64,000 nt of DNA. Source: Peribacillus faecalis (GTDB lineage Bacteria; Bacillota; Bacilli; Bacillales; DSM-1321). A program made the position numbers and the translations under genes. Numbering within the stretch: the first letter of the stretch is position 1; the number at the start of each line of letters is the position of its first letter. Shown here in pieces: positions 36,329 to 46,529 of this stretch. The stretch is taken from contig NZ_JACXSI010000034.1 of the NCBI RefSeq assembly GCF_014712675.1, positions 1-64,000 on the forward strand. The letters are read 5' to 3'. Under the pieces are notes generated by a model. That model made no database searches. It had not been told where the DNA came from and saw only the letters and a list, made by a program, of their open reading frames with translations.

Positions 36329-37375
36329 TTATTTCGCCCCCTTACGTTTCTTGCGTTCTAAGAACACACGAATGACATAGCTTGATGCTACAAAGAAAAT
36401 AATAAGTGCTATCACGATATCTACCAATTCATTTGGTACACCCGCAGCGAACGGCATATTTAAAGCTCCCATTTTTAAAGCTCCAAACAGTGTTCCGGCT
36501 AAAACAACGCCAATAGCTGTGTTTCCGCCTAACAATGCAACTGCTATCCCATCAAATCCTATACCGGAGAAGCCGCTTTTTACACTAGTAAACTCGTAAG
36601 TTCCCAAACCTTCCATCGCACCTGCCAAACCTGCAAACGCACCGGAAATTACCATTGAGAATACGATATTTTTGCTTACATTCATACCTGCATAGCGTGA
36701 TGCTTCTTCATTGAAACCAACTGCTTTAAGTTCATAACCTGTTTTTGTTTTATCTAAGATGAACCACATAATAATCGCAGCGATAATCGCGATGACAATT
36801 CCCCAGTGCAGACGAGAATAATCAGTCATGCTTGATAAAAATTCTGAACGTAATGAAGCTGTTTCAGCAATGCGTTCTGTCGTATCCGAATTCTCTGTCA
36901 GCACGTTACGGATTAAGTAGTTTGTGACATATAGAGCTGTATAGTTCAGCATTATTGAAACAATTACTTCATGGACACGCAGCTTTGCTTTTAATAAACC
37001 CGGAATCGCTGCCCATAATGCACCAGCTACAGCTGCTGCAACAACTGCTACCGTTACGTGAACACCTGCCGGTAAATCAAAAGCTGTACCAACCCAAACC
37101 GCTACGAACCAGCCGATAATTAGCTGTCCTTCAACACCGATATTGAATAATCCAGTTTTAAAGGCAAATGCGACAGCAAGACCTGCCAAAATTAATGGCG
37201 TGGCTTGTCTGATTGTTTCCCCAATATTATATTCATTTCCGAAAACACCTTCTAAAAGTGCCTGATAACCTGAAATTGGATTATATCCAGACACAAGCAT
37301 GATCAGCGCACCTGCCAGTAAACCTAGTAATACGGCTATAACAGGTACTAATAAATTGACCGTACGCTTAGACAT
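36329..37375 (-). CDS. nupP: Nucleoside-type ABC transporter permease (NupP-like)
   Basis: A 348-residue membrane protein of the same permease family, with about nine to ten hydrophobic helices. The conserved NEEASRYAGMNVSKNIVFSMVISGAFAGLAGA loop contacts the ATPase. Its start overlaps the end of the ATPase gene by 8 nt and its stop abuts the next permease start, so all three are translationally linked. Confidence 0.88.
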   Translation of the reverse strand: MSKRTVNLLVPVIAVLLGLLAGALIMLVSGYNPISGYQALLEGVFGNEYNIGETIRQATPLILAGLAVAFAFKTGLFNIGVEGQLIIGWFVAVWVGTAFDLPAGVHVTVAVVAAAVAGALWAAIPGLLKAKLRVHEVIVSIMLNYTALYVTNYLIRNVLTENSDTTERIAETASLRSEFLSSMTDYSRLHWGIVIAIIAAIIMWFILDKTKTGYELKAVGFNEEASRYAGMNVSKNIVFSMVISGAFAGLAGAMEGLGTYEFTSVKSGFSGIGFDGIAVALLGGNTAIGVVLAGTLFGALKMGALNMPFAAGVPNELVDIVIALIIFFVASSYVIRVFLERKKRKGAK

Positions 37376-38903
37376 TAGTTACTTCCCCCACTTCCGTTCT
37401 CTTACTTCCGGCCATTAGAAGACCCAGTTCTTGTTCATTTGTTTCTTTAGGATCGACTACGGCTACTACTTGTCCTTCATACATAACAGCGATGCGGTCA
37501 CTTACATTCATAATTTCATCTAATTCAAATGAAACAAGAAGAACCGCTTTTCCTTGGTCACGCTGTTCAATCAGACGCTTATGGATAAATTCAATCGCTC
37601 CGACGTCCAATCCGCGTGTAGGCTGTGCCGCAATCAGTAAATCCGGATTACGGTCAATTTCACGACCGATTATCGCTTTTTGCTGGTTACCGCCAGATAA
37701 AGCACGTGCGAGAGTGCTTTCACTAGGCGTACGCACATCATATTCGGCAATAATTTCTTTCGCTTTTTTTACGATTTCTGTTTGATTTAGTACCCCATAT
37801 TTAGAATATGGCTCTTTGTAATACGTTTGCAGAACGATATTGTCGCTCATAGGATAATCCAATACAAGCCCGTGTTTATGACGGTCTTGCGGAATATGGC
37901 CTACTCCAGATTCTGTCACTTTACGTGGAGTCAATTTCGTTATATTCTTATCATTCAACAGTATTGAACCGGATTCGATTTTTCTCAGTCCTGTAATAGC
38001 TTCAATCAATTCTGATTGACCATTGCCGTCAACACCGGCGATACCGACAATCTCACCTGCACGGACATTTAAATTCAAGTTGTTCACAACGTTCACATGA
38101 CGTGAATCTTTAACAACAAGGTTTTCGACTTTTAATACATCCTGCTTCGGATGAGCTTCTTTTTTCTCAGTTTTGAAAACTACTTCACGGCCAACCATTA
38201 AGCTTGCCAGTTCATTTTCATTTGTATCTGCCACATCCACTGTGCCGATGCCTTCACCTTTACGAATAACCGTAACACGGTCACACACTTCCATAATTTC
38301 TTTCAGCTTATGCGTAATCAAAATAATAGATTTGCCTTCTGCAATCAGCTTTTTCATGATGGAAATCAATTCTTTAATTTCCTGAGGCGTAAGAACGGCA
38401 GTAGGCTCGTCAAATATAAGAATATTAGCACCGCGATATAGAGTTTTCAAAATTTCAACACGTTGCTGCATACCTACCGTAATGTCTGAGATTTTTGCAT
38501 CCGGGTCGACACTTAAACCGTATTGATCAGATATTTTTTTAACTTCTTTACTTGCTTCTTTTAAGTTAATTTTACCGAATCTTGTTGGTTCTTGTCCTAA
38601 GATGATATTTTCAGTTACAGTTAATGGATCAACAAGCATGAAATGTTGGTGAACCATCCCGATTCCTAAATCATTCGCTATGTTCGGGTTTGAAATATGT
38701 ACTTTCTCCCCATTTACACGAATTTCACCTTTTTCCGGCTGATAAAGACCAAATAACACATTCATCAAAGTGGATTTTCCAGCCCCATTTTCCCCAAGTA
38801 ATGCATGAATTTCGCCTTTTTTTACTTGCAGCGTAATATTGTCATTCGCTACAATGCCCGGAAATTCTTTTCTAATGTTAAGCATTTCAATAACGTATTC
38901 CAC
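37368..38903 (-). CDS. nupO: Nucleoside-type ABC transporter ATPase with two ABC domains (NupO-like)
   Basis: A duplicated ABC ATPase of about 511 residues. The first domain has Walker A GENGAGKST and Walker B ILIFDEPTAVLTP. The second has the degenerate Walker A GVDGNGQSEL, the signature LSGGNQQK and LIAAQPTRGLDVGA in place of a normal Walker B. This asymmetry is typical of sugar/nucleoside importers. I place the start at GTG 38903, because AAGGGAG abuts the upstream GTG at 38915 with no spacing; 38903 has an 11-nt gap. The gap upstream (38904-39305) holds a possible cre site and the BMP hairpin. Confidence 0.88.
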   Translation of the reverse strand: MEYVIEMLNIRKEFPGIVANDNITLQVKKGEIHALLGENGAGKSTLMNVLFGLYQPEKGEIRVNGEKVHISNPNIANDLGIGMVHQHFMLVDPLTVTENIILGQEPTRFGKINLKEASKEVKKISDQYGLSVDPDAKISDITVGMQQRVEILKTLYRGANILIFDEPTAVLTPQEIKELISIMKKLIAEGKSIILITHKLKEIMEVCDRVTVIRKGEGIGTVDVADTNENELASLMVGREVVFKTEKKEAHPKQDVLKVENLVVKDSRHVNVVNNLNLNVRAGEIVGIAGVDGNGQSELIEAITGLRKIESGSILLNDKNITKLTPRKVTESGVGHIPQDRHKHGLVLDYPMSDNIVLQTYYKEPYSKYGVLNQTEIVKKAKEIIAEYDVRTPSESTLARALSGGNQQKAIIGREIDRNPDLLIAAQPTRGLDVGAIEFIHKRLIEQRDQGKAVLLVSFELDEIMNVSDRIAVMYEGQVVAVVDPKETNEQELGLLMAGSKRTEVGEVTNV

Positions 38904-39085
38904 TTTTTTATTCACTCCCTTATATACAGAGCAAAGATGTTTTCATATTTTCTATACATCTTTACCAACTTTATTTTTTTAAAAAAGCAAAGGAAAACTT
39001 GTAAGAAGTCCTACAACTTACACCCTTTCATTTACTTTTTCTATTATTTCGAGGTTCCCGTTCATTTTTCCTGTTCATTCTAATG

Positions 39086-39099
39086 TGTAAGCGTTTTAA
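39086..39099. promoter_or_regulatory. Possible CcpA (cre) site upstream of nupO
   Basis: TGTAAGCGTTTTAA matches the cre consensus TGWAARCGYTWNCW with one mismatch (A for the conserved C). Chance matches of this kind are not rare in AT-rich DNA. Confidence 0.3.
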
Positions 39100-39259
39100 A
39101 AGCTAATTAATTGCAATAATATATCATGTTTACAATTTTATAGCTGTAGAACCAATTTTTCCTTACGTTATTGTACTATAGCAATTGTGATAAAGAAACA
39201 AATAATATTAAAATTAAAATTAGTTTTATTTGAAATTCTTCTCTATATTCGTAAATGAA

Positions 39260-39285
39260 GGAATACCTAGCAAAACCGGTATTCC
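39260..39285 (-). terminator. Hairpin after the first BMP lipoprotein gene
   Basis: GGAATACC pairs with GGTATTCC around a 10-nt loop. The following TTCATTT is a weak T-tract, so partial readthrough into nupO is plausible. Confidence 0.5.
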
Positions 39286-39305
39286 CCCATTTACATGTCA
39301 TCAAA

Positions 39306-40400
39306 TTAGAAGCCCATTTCCTTTAACTCAGCACGAGTTGTTGGAACTTTAGTCTCACCTGATTTGATTTTTTCTGTCCACTCTTCAACAGCAGTTAATG
39401 CTTCTGCAGGGACGTTGTCCGTAGTTGGTGCAATACCAACTCCGCCTTCTTCAAGACCATATTGGATGATTTCTCCGCCCGGGAAGTTACCAGCCATTGT
39501 TTTTTCAGAAAGGTCCTTAACAGCAACATCAACACGTTTAACCATTGAAGTTAAAGTAACGTTCAAATCCGTGCCTGGCACTTTACCTTCTTCTGCTTGG
39601 TCACGGTCAACACCGATAACCCATACATTTGCGTTAGCATCTGCTTGTTTTAGCTCTGTAGCCGCTGTGAATACACCATTACCCGCACCGCCGGCAGCAT
39701 GATAAACAACATCAATATCTTGTTTGTACATGGAGTTAGCAATTTCTTTACCGATATGAGCTGAACTAAAGTCATTTACATATTGTACTGTTACTTCAGC
39801 ATCAGGCTTAACAGATTTAACACCGGCAATGAAGCCAACCTCAAACTTATTGATTAGTTCAGAATCTACACCGCCGATAAAGCCGATTTTATTAGATTGC
39901 GTAGCGTAGGCTGCGACAACACCGACAAGGAATGAACCCTGCTCTTCTTTAAAAGTGATGCTGGCAACATTCTCTGCATCTACAACTGAATCGACAATTG
40001 CAAATTTAGCATCCGGATTTTGCTGTGCAACTGCTGCTACATCTTTTTCTAATAAGAATCCAATACCATAAACTAAGTCAAAATTATTTCGTACTAACGT
40101 ATTTAAGTTAGTAGCATAATCTGCATCGCTTTTGGATTGCAAATATGTGTATCCGCTATTGCCTTCTTCAATTCCATTTTCATCACCAAAAGCTTGCAAA
40201 CCTTCCCAAGCTGATTGGTTAAATGATTTGTCATCAACACCGCCGGTATCAGTTACCATGGCAACAGTGAATTTTGATTTTTCTTCTGTATCCCCAGATG
40301 ATTTATCATTGCTGCTCTCGTCACTGCTTCCGCAAGCGCCAAGGATTGTTCCTGCTGCTAATACTAGAGATAATGCCAAACCGAATTTGCGTTTCTTCAA
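39306..40400 (-). CDS. BMP-family substrate-binding lipoprotein (nucleoside ABC transporter)
   Basis: A 364-residue secreted lipoprotein. The signal peptide ends in the lipobox LGAC, with Cys23, followed by a Ser/Asp/Glu-rich linker and then the BMP/Med domain ([22 protein letters not shown]). This family binds purine nucleosides for ABC import. The start is TTG at 40400, with GGGGGAG 6 nt upstream. It is very similar to the protein encoded immediately upstream (40502-41584), so the pair is a tandem duplication. It precedes the ATPase gene on the same strand. Confidence 0.92.
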   Translation of the reverse strand: MKKRKFGLALSLVLAAGTILGACGSSDESSNDKSSGDTEEKSKFTVAMVTDTGGVDDKSFNQSAWEGLQAFGDENGIEEGNSGYTYLQSKSDADYATNLNTLVRNNFDLVYGIGFLLEKDVAAVAQQNPDAKFAIVDSVVDAENVASITFKEEQGSFLVGVVAAYATQSNKIGFIGGVDSELINKFEVGFIAGVKSVKPDAEVTVQYVNDFSSAHIGKEIANSMYKQDIDVVYHAAGGAGNGVFTAATELKQADANANVWVIGVDRDQAEEGKVPGTDLNVTLTSMVKRVDVAVKDLSEKTMAGNFPGGEIIQYGLEEGGVGIAPTTDNVPAEALTAVEEWTEKIKSGETKVPTTRAELKEMGF

Positions 40401-40501
40401 AATAACTCCCCCTAATTACATATCATTTTTTGTTCGAATGAATGTTAAAACAGAAAAGAAATCACAGAATCAAGTCTACTAAAGGCTATCTCATTTAATG
40501 A

Positions 40502-41584
40502 TTAAAAGTTCATTGCTTTTAATTCTTCGTGAGTTGTTGGAATTTCAACTTCACCTGCTTTGATTTTCGCAGTCCACTCTTCAATTGCAGCCAGTGTTTC
40601 TTCAGACATGTGATCACCGGTAGTTGCAACTGAAATAGCTTCCTCATCTAAACCGTAACGGATAGTTTTTCCGCCAGGGAAGTTTCCTTCTTTAGTTTGA
40701 GTTGCTAAGTCTTTAACCGCAACGTCTACACGTTTAATCATTGAAGTTAATGTTACATTTAAGTCAGTGCCAGGTACTGCACCCTCATCATATTGGTCAC
40801 GGTCTACACCGATTACCCATACATTTTTGTTGTTATCAGCTTGTTTAAGCTCAGTCGCAGCTGTGAATACACCGTTACCAGTAGCACCAGCAGCATGATA
40901 AATAACATCGACGCCTTGTTTGTACATTGAGTTAGCAATTTCTTTACCGATTTCTGCTTTATCAAAAGCATTCGCATACTGCGCACTTACTTCAGCATCA
41001 GGTTTAACAGATTTAACACCAGCAATGAAACCTACTTCAAACTTGTTAATAAGTTCAGAATCGATACCGCCAATAAATCCAATTTTGTTTGACTCAGAAG
41101 ATAATGCCGCTGCTACACCGACTAAGAAAGAACCTTGCTCTTCACGGAATGTAATACTTGCAATGTTATCTCCTTCTACTACTTCATCAACAATAGCAAA
41201 TTTTGAATCAGGACGTTGTTCTGCCACTTCTTTAATGTCTTCAGCTAATTTATAGCCGATACCATAAATCAAGTCGAAATTGTTGCGAACTAAAGTGTTA
41301 AGGTTAGTTGCATAATCTGCATCACTTGCAGATTGAAGATAATCATATCCGCCAGTGCCTTTTTCTAACCCGTTTTCTTTACCGAATTCTTGGATGCCTT
41401 CCCATGCTGATTGGTTGAATGATTTGTCATCAACCCCACCAACATCAGTAACCATTGCTATAGAGAAGTTATCTTTAGAATCACTTCCGCTATTTGAGCC
41501 TTTATCGTCGCTTCCGCAAGCTCCAAGAATTGTTCCCGCTGCTAAAACTGCTGATAATGCTAAACCTAATTTACGCTTTTTCAA
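40502..41584 (-). CDS. BMP-family substrate-binding lipoprotein, tandem paralogue
   Basis: A 360-residue lipoprotein with the same architecture: [22 protein letters not shown] signal with LGAC lipobox, acidic/Gly linker, then [22 protein letters not shown]-like domain. It is highly similar to the neighbouring paralogue, with shared blocks such as [25 protein letters not shown] place the start at TTG 41584, with GGGAGGT 7 nt upstream; the open frame extends 15 codons further without a signal-peptide character. It lies 46 nt after the GntR gene and is probably co-transcribed with it. Confidence 0.92.
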   Translation of the reverse strand: MKKRKLGLALSAVLAAGTILGACGSDDKGSNSGSDSKDNFSIAMVTDVGGVDDKSFNQSAWEGIQEFGKENGLEKGTGGYDYLQSASDADYATNLNTLVRNNFDLIYGIGYKLAEDIKEVAEQRPDSKFAIVDEVVEGDNIASITFREEQGSFLVGVAAALSSESNKIGFIGGIDSELINKFEVGFIAGVKSVKPDAEVSAQYANAFDKAEIGKEIANSMYKQGVDVIYHAAGATGNGVFTAATELKQADNNKNVWVIGVDRDQYDEGAVPGTDLNVTLTSMIKRVDVAVKDLATQTKEGNFPGGKTIRYGLDEEAISVATTGDHMSEETLAAIEEWTAKIKAGEVEIPTTHEELKAMNF

Positions 41585-41630
41585 TGATGTAAACCTCCCA
41601 AGATGTTTTTTGATTAGTAGATCAAACAAA

Positions 41631-42356
41631 TTACATTCGTTTTCTTAGCACATGAAAACTAAACTGATCCGCCCTAAAATAATTGATTGAATACAATATA
41701 GGACGATCCATGTCGTCATAATGTGTCTGTTTTAATACAAGTAAAGCTGTTTCCGGGTCGCATTGCAGCAAAGGTGATATTTTCTCATGGTAACCAAGCG
41801 GTTCAATAACAGACACTGCATATGTAACTTTAATGGACGAATAATTTTCCAATATATGAAAAATAGATTCTTCTTGATGTGAAAAAGAGCTGGGCAAATG
41901 TTTCTCCAGGATAGTATCCAAACAATATACAACCGGCTCTCCATCTGCAGTTCGAATACGCTCGATTACTACTAGTGCATCATCCTTTTCGCATTTGAGC
42001 TTTTGCAATGCTTCATCGGAAGGAAATTGAACTGTAGAACTTAAAAAGATGGTACCTGCCTTCATTCCAGCTTGCGTAATCATATCGGTTACGCTTGTTA
42101 GTTGTTCAATTCCTGAGCTGAGCACAGACTTCGCATTCACAAATGTTCCTACACCGTGTTTGCGAATAACCATGTGTTCCTCTTCAAGAATACGCAAAGC
42201 TTCTCTAAGGGTAGCTCGACTAACACCGAGTTGCTTAGCAAGTTCGAATTCTGATGGTAGTTTCTCTTTATCCGCATAAACGCCATCTTTTATATCTTTT
42301 TTAATCCTATCAATGACCTGCAGATAAAGAAGACGGTGATCTTGCCTTATCGTCAT
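41631..42356 (-). CDS. GntR-family (HutC/UTRA) transcriptional regulator
   Basis: A 241-residue regulator. The N-terminal winged helix of about 70 residues has the GntR signature ([25 protein letters not shown], then GVGTFV), and the rest is a UTRA effector-binding domain. It occupies the place of B. subtilis ymfC. Its position right before two BMP lipoproteins and a nucleoside-type transporter suggests that it senses the transported compound or a derivative and controls these genes; that is inference. The start is ATG 42356, with GGGGGA 7 nt upstream. A 3 x 7-bp direct repeat (42382-42402) upstream could be an operator. Confidence 0.9.
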   Translation of the reverse strand: MTIRQDHRLLYLQVIDRIKKDIKDGVYADKEKLPSEFELAKQLGVSRATLREALRILEEEHMVIRKHGVGTFVNAKSVLSSGIEQLTSVTDMITQAGMKAGTIFLSSTVQFPSDEALQKLKCEKDDALVVIERIRTADGEPVVYCLDTILEKHLPSSFSHQEESIFHILENYSSIKVTYAVSVIEPLGYHEKISPLLQCDPETALLVLKQTHYDDMDRPILYSINYFRADQFSFHVLRKRM

Positions 42357-42381
42357 CAAGCATTCCCCCAAAACTAATACA

Positions 42382-42402
42382 CCTAAGACGTCAGACCTCA
42401 GA
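42382..42402. promoter_or_regulatory. Three tandem heptamers upstream of the GntR gene
   Basis: On the minus strand the sequence reads TCTGAGG-TCTGACG-TCTTAGG, three adjacent 7-bp units that differ by one or two bases, 26 bp before the start codon. A role as operator is a guess from position. Confidence 0.25.
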
Positions 42403-42648
42403 TGTGCAATCTTTCTACTAATCGTTAATAGATTATCACTTTTTAAATAATAAATAAATAGCCAACATTTAATTTTTTAACAAAAGTGTGTGAAAAATAT
42501 AACGAATTTAGCATAAAAAGATAAAATCGGCTCGTTATTTGACAATTAATACCACATTTCCAACATAATCATTGTCTTATCCGCTCTTAATCACGAAAGA
42601 GTATAACCTTATTCCCCTATAGTGTTCAGCTATTAGGGAGATAGTAAT

Positions 42649-42693
42649 AGATCCAAGCGAAACTCAAAACAGTTTGAAATTCCGCTTGGACCT
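42649..42693 (-). terminator. Hairpin after spoIIIE
   Basis: AGGTCCAAGCG pairs with CGCTTGGATCT (one G-T), with a second TTTCAA/TTGAGT-type stem inside. The T-tract is poor. A further CCCTATAG...CTATTAGGG hairpin (42614-42639) lies just beyond. Confidence 0.6.
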
Positions 42694-42701
42694 CGGTACA
42701 A

Positions 42702-45038
42702 CTATGAATGTTTAACGTCAGGAGTCAAATCTTCCTTGTTTACTAATACCACCCTTGGCTTACTGCCCTCATACGGGCCGACTATACCTCTTGCTTCCAT
42801 TTCATCAATTAAGCGCGCTGCCCGTGAATAACCAATTCTGAATCTTCTTTGCAACATAGATACAGAGGCTGTTTCCATTTCTATCACCAGCTGAACAGCT
42901 GAATCATACAGTTCATCCGCTACTTCTTCAGTAACTGTCTGTGTATCATCAGGAATCATATCTTCATGATATTGTGCCTTTTGCTGCGAAATAACATAAT
43001 CAACAATCTCTTCGACTTCCTGGTCGGACAAAAATGCTCCTTGTACTCGGATCGGTTTAGAAGCTCCGACAGGTAAGAAAAGCATATCACCTCTGCCCAA
43101 AAGCTTTTCCGCACCGCCCATATCAAGAATTGTACGTGAATCGGTTGCTGAAGAAACGCTAAACGCAATCCGAGATGGAATATTAGCCTTTATAACGCCT
43201 GTAATGACATCAACTGAAGGTCTTTGCGTTGCAATTATTAAATGAATGCCTGCTGCTCGAGCCATTTGCGCAAGTCTTGTAATGGCATCTTCCACATCCG
43301 AAGATGCCACCATCATTAGGTCAGCTAACTCATCGACAATGACAACGATATAAGGTAATAACGACTGTTTCGCTTCGCTTTCCATATTATGAAGCTTAAT
43401 ATGGTCATTGTAGCCTTCAATATTCCTCGTTCCTGTATGTGCAAAAAGTTCATATCTTCTTTCCATTTCATTGACAACTTTCTTTAAAGCTTGAGACGCC
43501 TTTTTTGCATCAGTTACTACAGGTGCCAATAAATGAGGTATTCCATTATACATATTGAGCTCTACCATCTTAGGGTCAATCATCATGAGTTTGACTTCAT
43601 GAGGCTTTGCCCTCATTAGTATGCTGGTTATAATTCCGTTTATGCACACTGATTTACCTGAACCGGTTGCTCCGGCAACAAGCAAGTGCGGCATTTTATT
43701 AAGCTTAGCCATAACTGCATCCCCAGCAACATCTCTGCCTAATCCAATCAATAGCTTTGAATCCGATTCAAGCGATTGTTTGGAATCTAGCACCTCACGC
43801 AAGGAAACCATAGCAACCTCAGAATTCGGCACTTCAATTCCAATCGCTGATTTCCCCGGAATCGGCGCCTCAATCCGGATGCCCTTTGCAGCTAATGCTA
43901 AAGCGATATCATCCGATAAACTAACAATTTTGCTCACTTTTACACCCACAGCCGGGTGAACTTCATACTTTGTGACAGCCGGCCCTAAATGTACTTGGGT
44001 TACCTTTGCATTAACACCGAAACTACTGAATGTCCGCTCAAGCTTTGCTGCATTCTCATGAATACGTTTATATTCTTTCGTTTGGTCTGATTTGCCGGCC
44101 ATCTGTAAAAGTGACAGGGGAGGCAGTTGGTACTCCGCATTCTCTACTTCAACAAAAGGCAACGGCTGTGTCGATTCATTAACGTCTATTTCTTCTAACT
44201 TCGCTTCTTCCTGCAAAACAGTTGTTTCATCCGGAATCACATGAACTTTGCGAGTCTCTTGCGGTTGTTCATATTTTGCCTTTTCAGAGAAAGAGCTAAT
44301 GTCTATCGGTGTTGCTTCTATGTATTCCTCGATCTCCTGTGCCGGCTCCGCAATAGGGTTCACTGTCTTTTCTTTCTTAGGCTTTTTCTCTTTCTTTTGA
44401 CTGATTGAAAATTCTTTTCTCAACCCTTCAAATTGTTTCTTAAGAAAATCCTTTGACCCAATGATCAACTTACCGAATACTTCACCAAATGTTTTGCCGG
44501 AGACGAGAATTAAACCGACTATTAATGTGATTAAGCCTGCTATTCTTGCACCTGCAGAAGCAAATAAGAAATGGAATAAGGCGAACAAGAGTGCCCCAAG
44601 CATACCGCCTCCCAAATCTGAAGGATTCGCGCCTGCACTCGTTGCCTCCATCCAAAATAATTCAAATGTATTTTGAATAACGCTAGGCTTCTCGAAGGGT
44701 CCTCCTTCTGACAACAATTGAAACAACTTTACATGGCTCAATAGCAGGATACTTCCAACTATTAAATAAATTCCAATCATTCGACGTCCGGCAAACGGCG
44801 GAAAGTCTCTCTTCCACATTAAATATAAGGCCAATAAAAATAGAGATATCAATAAAATAATTTCCCATTCTCCCATAAAAAAGCGCGCAACCATTGAAAG
44901 CGCAACTCCAAAAGCACCAAGTTTTGCTATAGATATTACAGCCAGACCAGCCATTATAAGACCGGTTATTTCATACTTTAGGGTGCGTTTCATCTCTGAG
45001 GTCGATTTGCTTTTTCTTCTTCTTTTTCTTTTTGCCAT
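42702..45038 (-). CDS. spoIIIE: DNA translocase SpoIIIE (FtsK family)
   Basis: Septal DNA pump that moves the chromosome into the forespore and clears trapped DNA at division. 778 residues from the chosen start. An N-terminal basic patch ([12 protein letters not shown]) is followed by four or five membrane helices, a charged linker, the alpha-beta motor (Walker A GATGSGKS near residue 450; [11 protein letters not shown] as Walker B) and the C-terminal gamma winged helix that reads SRS sequences ([21 protein letters not shown]). Two starts are possible: ATG 45050 (MGDEMAKRK) and ATG 45038 (MAKRK). GGTGAT just before 45038 and the match to B. subtilis MAKKKRK favour 45038. Confidence 0.95.
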   Translation of the reverse strand: MAKRKRRRKSKSTSEMKRTLKYEITGLIMAGLAVISIAKLGAFGVALSMVARFFMGEWEIILLISLFLLALYLMWKRDFPPFAGRRMIGIYLIVGSILLLSHVKLFQLLSEGGPFEKPSVIQNTFELFWMEATSAGANPSDLGGGMLGALLFALFHFLFASAGARIAGLITLIVGLILVSGKTFGEVFGKLIIGSKDFLKKQFEGLRKEFSISQKKEKKPKKEKTVNPIAEPAQEIEEYIEATPIDISSFSEKAKYEQPQETRKVHVIPDETTVLQEEAKLEEIDVNESTQPLPFVEVENAEYQLPPLSLLQMAGKSDQTKEYKRIHENAAKLERTFSSFGVNAKVTQVHLGPAVTKYEVHPAVGVKVSKIVSLSDDIALALAAKGIRIEAPIPGKSAIGIEVPNSEVAMVSLREVLDSKQSLESDSKLLIGLGRDVAGDAVMAKLNKMPHLLVAGATGSGKSVCINGIITSILMRAKPHEVKLMMIDPKMVELNMYNGIPHLLAPVVTDAKKASQALKKVVNEMERRYELFAHTGTRNIEGYNDHIKLHNMESEAKQSLLPYIVVIVDELADLMMVASSDVEDAITRLAQMARAAGIHLIIATQRPSVDVITGVIKANIPSRIAFSVSSATDSRTILDMGGAEKLLGRGDMLFLPVGASKPIRVQGAFLSDQEVEEIVDYVISQQKAQYHEDMIPDDTQTVTEEVADELYDSAVQLVIEMETASVSMLQRRFRIGYSRAARLIDEMEARGIVGPYEGSKPRVVLVNKEDLTPDVKHS

Positions 45039-45157
45039 TTCATCACCCATACTTTCTTTTGTTCCTAGAGAAAGCAGCCAAATGGCTGCTTTTATGACCT
45101 CACACATATGTCCCTACAGAATAAACGTTCTTATTCAGTATACCATATAATTCATAA

Positions 45158-45385
45158 TTAGACGCCTCGAATTAGCGGTATTTCAATCATCTTGCCCGGC
45201 TGCAGTTCTTCTCTTAAATAGTCTTTCGGATCAGTGCTTAATATGCTTACAATTTGATAGCGATTTACTGCGAGTCTCTCCACCGTAACAAGTACACCAT
45301 TGTAATAAACATTCTCTTGACTGGCTTTAAATTCCTGCTCTGATTCATAGATGATTTCATGCGGTACAATCGTATACAAGATCAA
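45158..45385 (-). CDS. ylzJ: YlzJ-like small protein
   Basis: A 75-residue protein of the YlzJ family, function unknown, conserved next to tepA in bacilli. It starts [18 protein letters not shown] and ends in a probable beta strand, [12 protein letters not shown]. The start is TTG at 45385 and overlaps the tepA stop by 4 nt (TTGA), which implies translational coupling. No membrane segment or motif gives a function. Confidence 0.88.
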   Translation of the reverse strand: MILYTIVPHEIIYESEQEFKASQENVYYNGVLVTVERLAVNRYQIVSILSTDPKDYLREELQPGKMIEIPLIRGV

Positions 45386-46128
45386 TTTAAAGTCGTCTTC
45401 CCTTCGTCACTTGATAAATCACTCTTATTCTTTTCTATCAATTCATTCAACTTCTTCATCGCTTGCCCGACCCCGCCTACAGCATCGATCAGGCCCATCT
45501 CCACCGCATCAGTCCCGACAACATTCGTTCCGATATCGCGCGTCAGATTACCCTTCGCAAACATTAACTCCTTAAAGTCGTCTTCTGTTATATTGGAATG
45601 CTTCGTCACAAAATGAATAACACGGTCCTGCATTTTATCCAAATACTCAAATGTTTGCGGAACACCAATGACAAGTCCGGTCAGCCTGATCGGATGAACT
45701 GTCATTGTCGCGGTCTCTGCAATAAAGCTGTAATCGCAGCTTACAGCAATAGGAACACCGATCGAATGTCCTCCTCCCAAAACAATTGAAACAGTCGGTT
45801 TTGATAAAGACGCTAACATTTCAGCTAAAGCTAGCCCGGCCTCTACATCTCCCCCGACTGTATTCATAATAACAAGTAAACCCTCTATATTCGGATTTTG
45901 CTCGATTGCTACTATTTGCGGAATAACATGCTCATATTTCGTTGTCTTATTTTGTGTCGGCAATTGCATATGCCCTTCTATTTGACCGATAATCGTCAAA
46001 CAATGAATCTTTGAATCGGACATTTGTGGAACAGTCGTTTGGCCAAGCTGCTGTATTTTATCCAAAATTGAAGGAGGCTTCTCTCCTTGTGGCTCATTTT
46101 GCGGCGGTGATTGCTGATTTTCAAACAT
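45382..46128 (-). CDS. tepA: ClpP-like serine protease TepA (translocation-enhancing protein)
   Basis: A 248-residue ClpP-fold protein. [17 protein letters not shown] forms the oxyanion-strand region and [18 protein letters not shown] carries the nucleophile-type Ser; MTVHPIRL supplies a His. It is associated with protein secretion and, in sporulating cells, with small acid-soluble protein degradation in B. subtilis. I place the start at ATG 46128 (MFENQQSPP), with GGGGAG 6 nt upstream. The open frame continues 39 codons upstream but runs into repeat copy E, so that part is not coding. Confidence 0.92.
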   Translation of the reverse strand: MFENQQSPPQNEPQGEKPPSILDKIQQLGQTTVPQMSDSKIHCLTIIGQIEGHMQLPTQNKTTKYEHVIPQIVAIEQNPNIEGLLVIMNTVGGDVEAGLALAEMLASLSKPTVSIVLGGGHSIGVPIAVSCDYSFIAETATMTVHPIRLTGLVIGVPQTFEYLDKMQDRVIHFVTKHSNITEDDFKELMFAKGNLTRDIGTNVVGTDAVEMGLIDAVGGVGQAMKKLNELIEKNKSDLSSDEGKTTLN

Positions 46129-46192
46129 AGTGAACTCCCCTTTACGAATAATAGTACTAGTATGAACGCAGTTTTGCCGAATCATTCCTTTT

Positions 46193-46408
46193 AGAAAAAC
46201 CGTCACCGGTCCTTTTTCATTTTTGAATCCGCTACATGAATTCATTTCAATGAAAAAGGAGACATGTGGCAGGACTAAGATGAATCACACAAGAAACCCG
46301 GTTTTGGTTTCTTGGGGGAGGCAGCTTAGGACATAGCATGGCAGGTGTATGGTTAGACAGCTATCTATGTTCAAAAATATATACTTTTTAGAAAAACCGT
46401 CACCGGTA
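46193..46408 (+). repeat. Repeat family 1, copy E (best complete copy)
   Basis: Both ends carry AGAAAAACCGTCACCGGT in direct orientation. Inside, in order: CCTTTTTCA pairing with TGAAAAAGG; CATGTGGCAGGACTAAG pairing in part with CTTAGGACATAGCATG; and AAGAAACC pairing with GGTTTCTT at the tip. It then has GGCAGGTGTATGGTTAGACAG and an AT-rich stretch. It lies between rnjB and tepA; with its flanks it fills most of the 401-bp gap. Confidence 0.9.
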
Positions 46409-46458
46409 CTTCATCTGAAGTTTACTGCAAATCTTGTGTATGCGTCTCACCAAACGTA

Positions 46459-46518
46459 AAAAAAGCTTGATAAATCAGCTGCCCTTTAAAATAAAGAACA
46501 GCGGAATTATCAAGCTTT
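46459..46518 (-). terminator. Terminator of rnjB
   Basis: AAAGCTTGATAA and TTATCAAGCTTT form a long stem with an inner GCTG/CAGC helix, followed by TTTTACG on the minus strand, 12 bp after the rnjB stop. Confidence 0.88.
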
Positions 46519-46529
46519 TATAATAAATA

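Larger units (their letters stand above)
38904..39305. other. Intergenic gap between BMP lipoprotein gene and nupO
   Basis: About 400 bp, AT-rich. It holds a hairpin after the lipoprotein gene and a cre-like site. I looked for a purine riboswitch because of the likely nucleoside substrate and saw no such structure. No open frame is convincing. Confidence 0.5.

Noticed and set aside
38904-39305. Purine riboswitch before the nucleoside transporter genes
   Set aside because: No three-way-junction pattern or conserved loop sequences could be seen in this gap.
46129-46245. N-terminal extension of tepA
   Set aside because: The extra 39 codons run into repeat copy E, while a good ribosome site supports ATG 46128.
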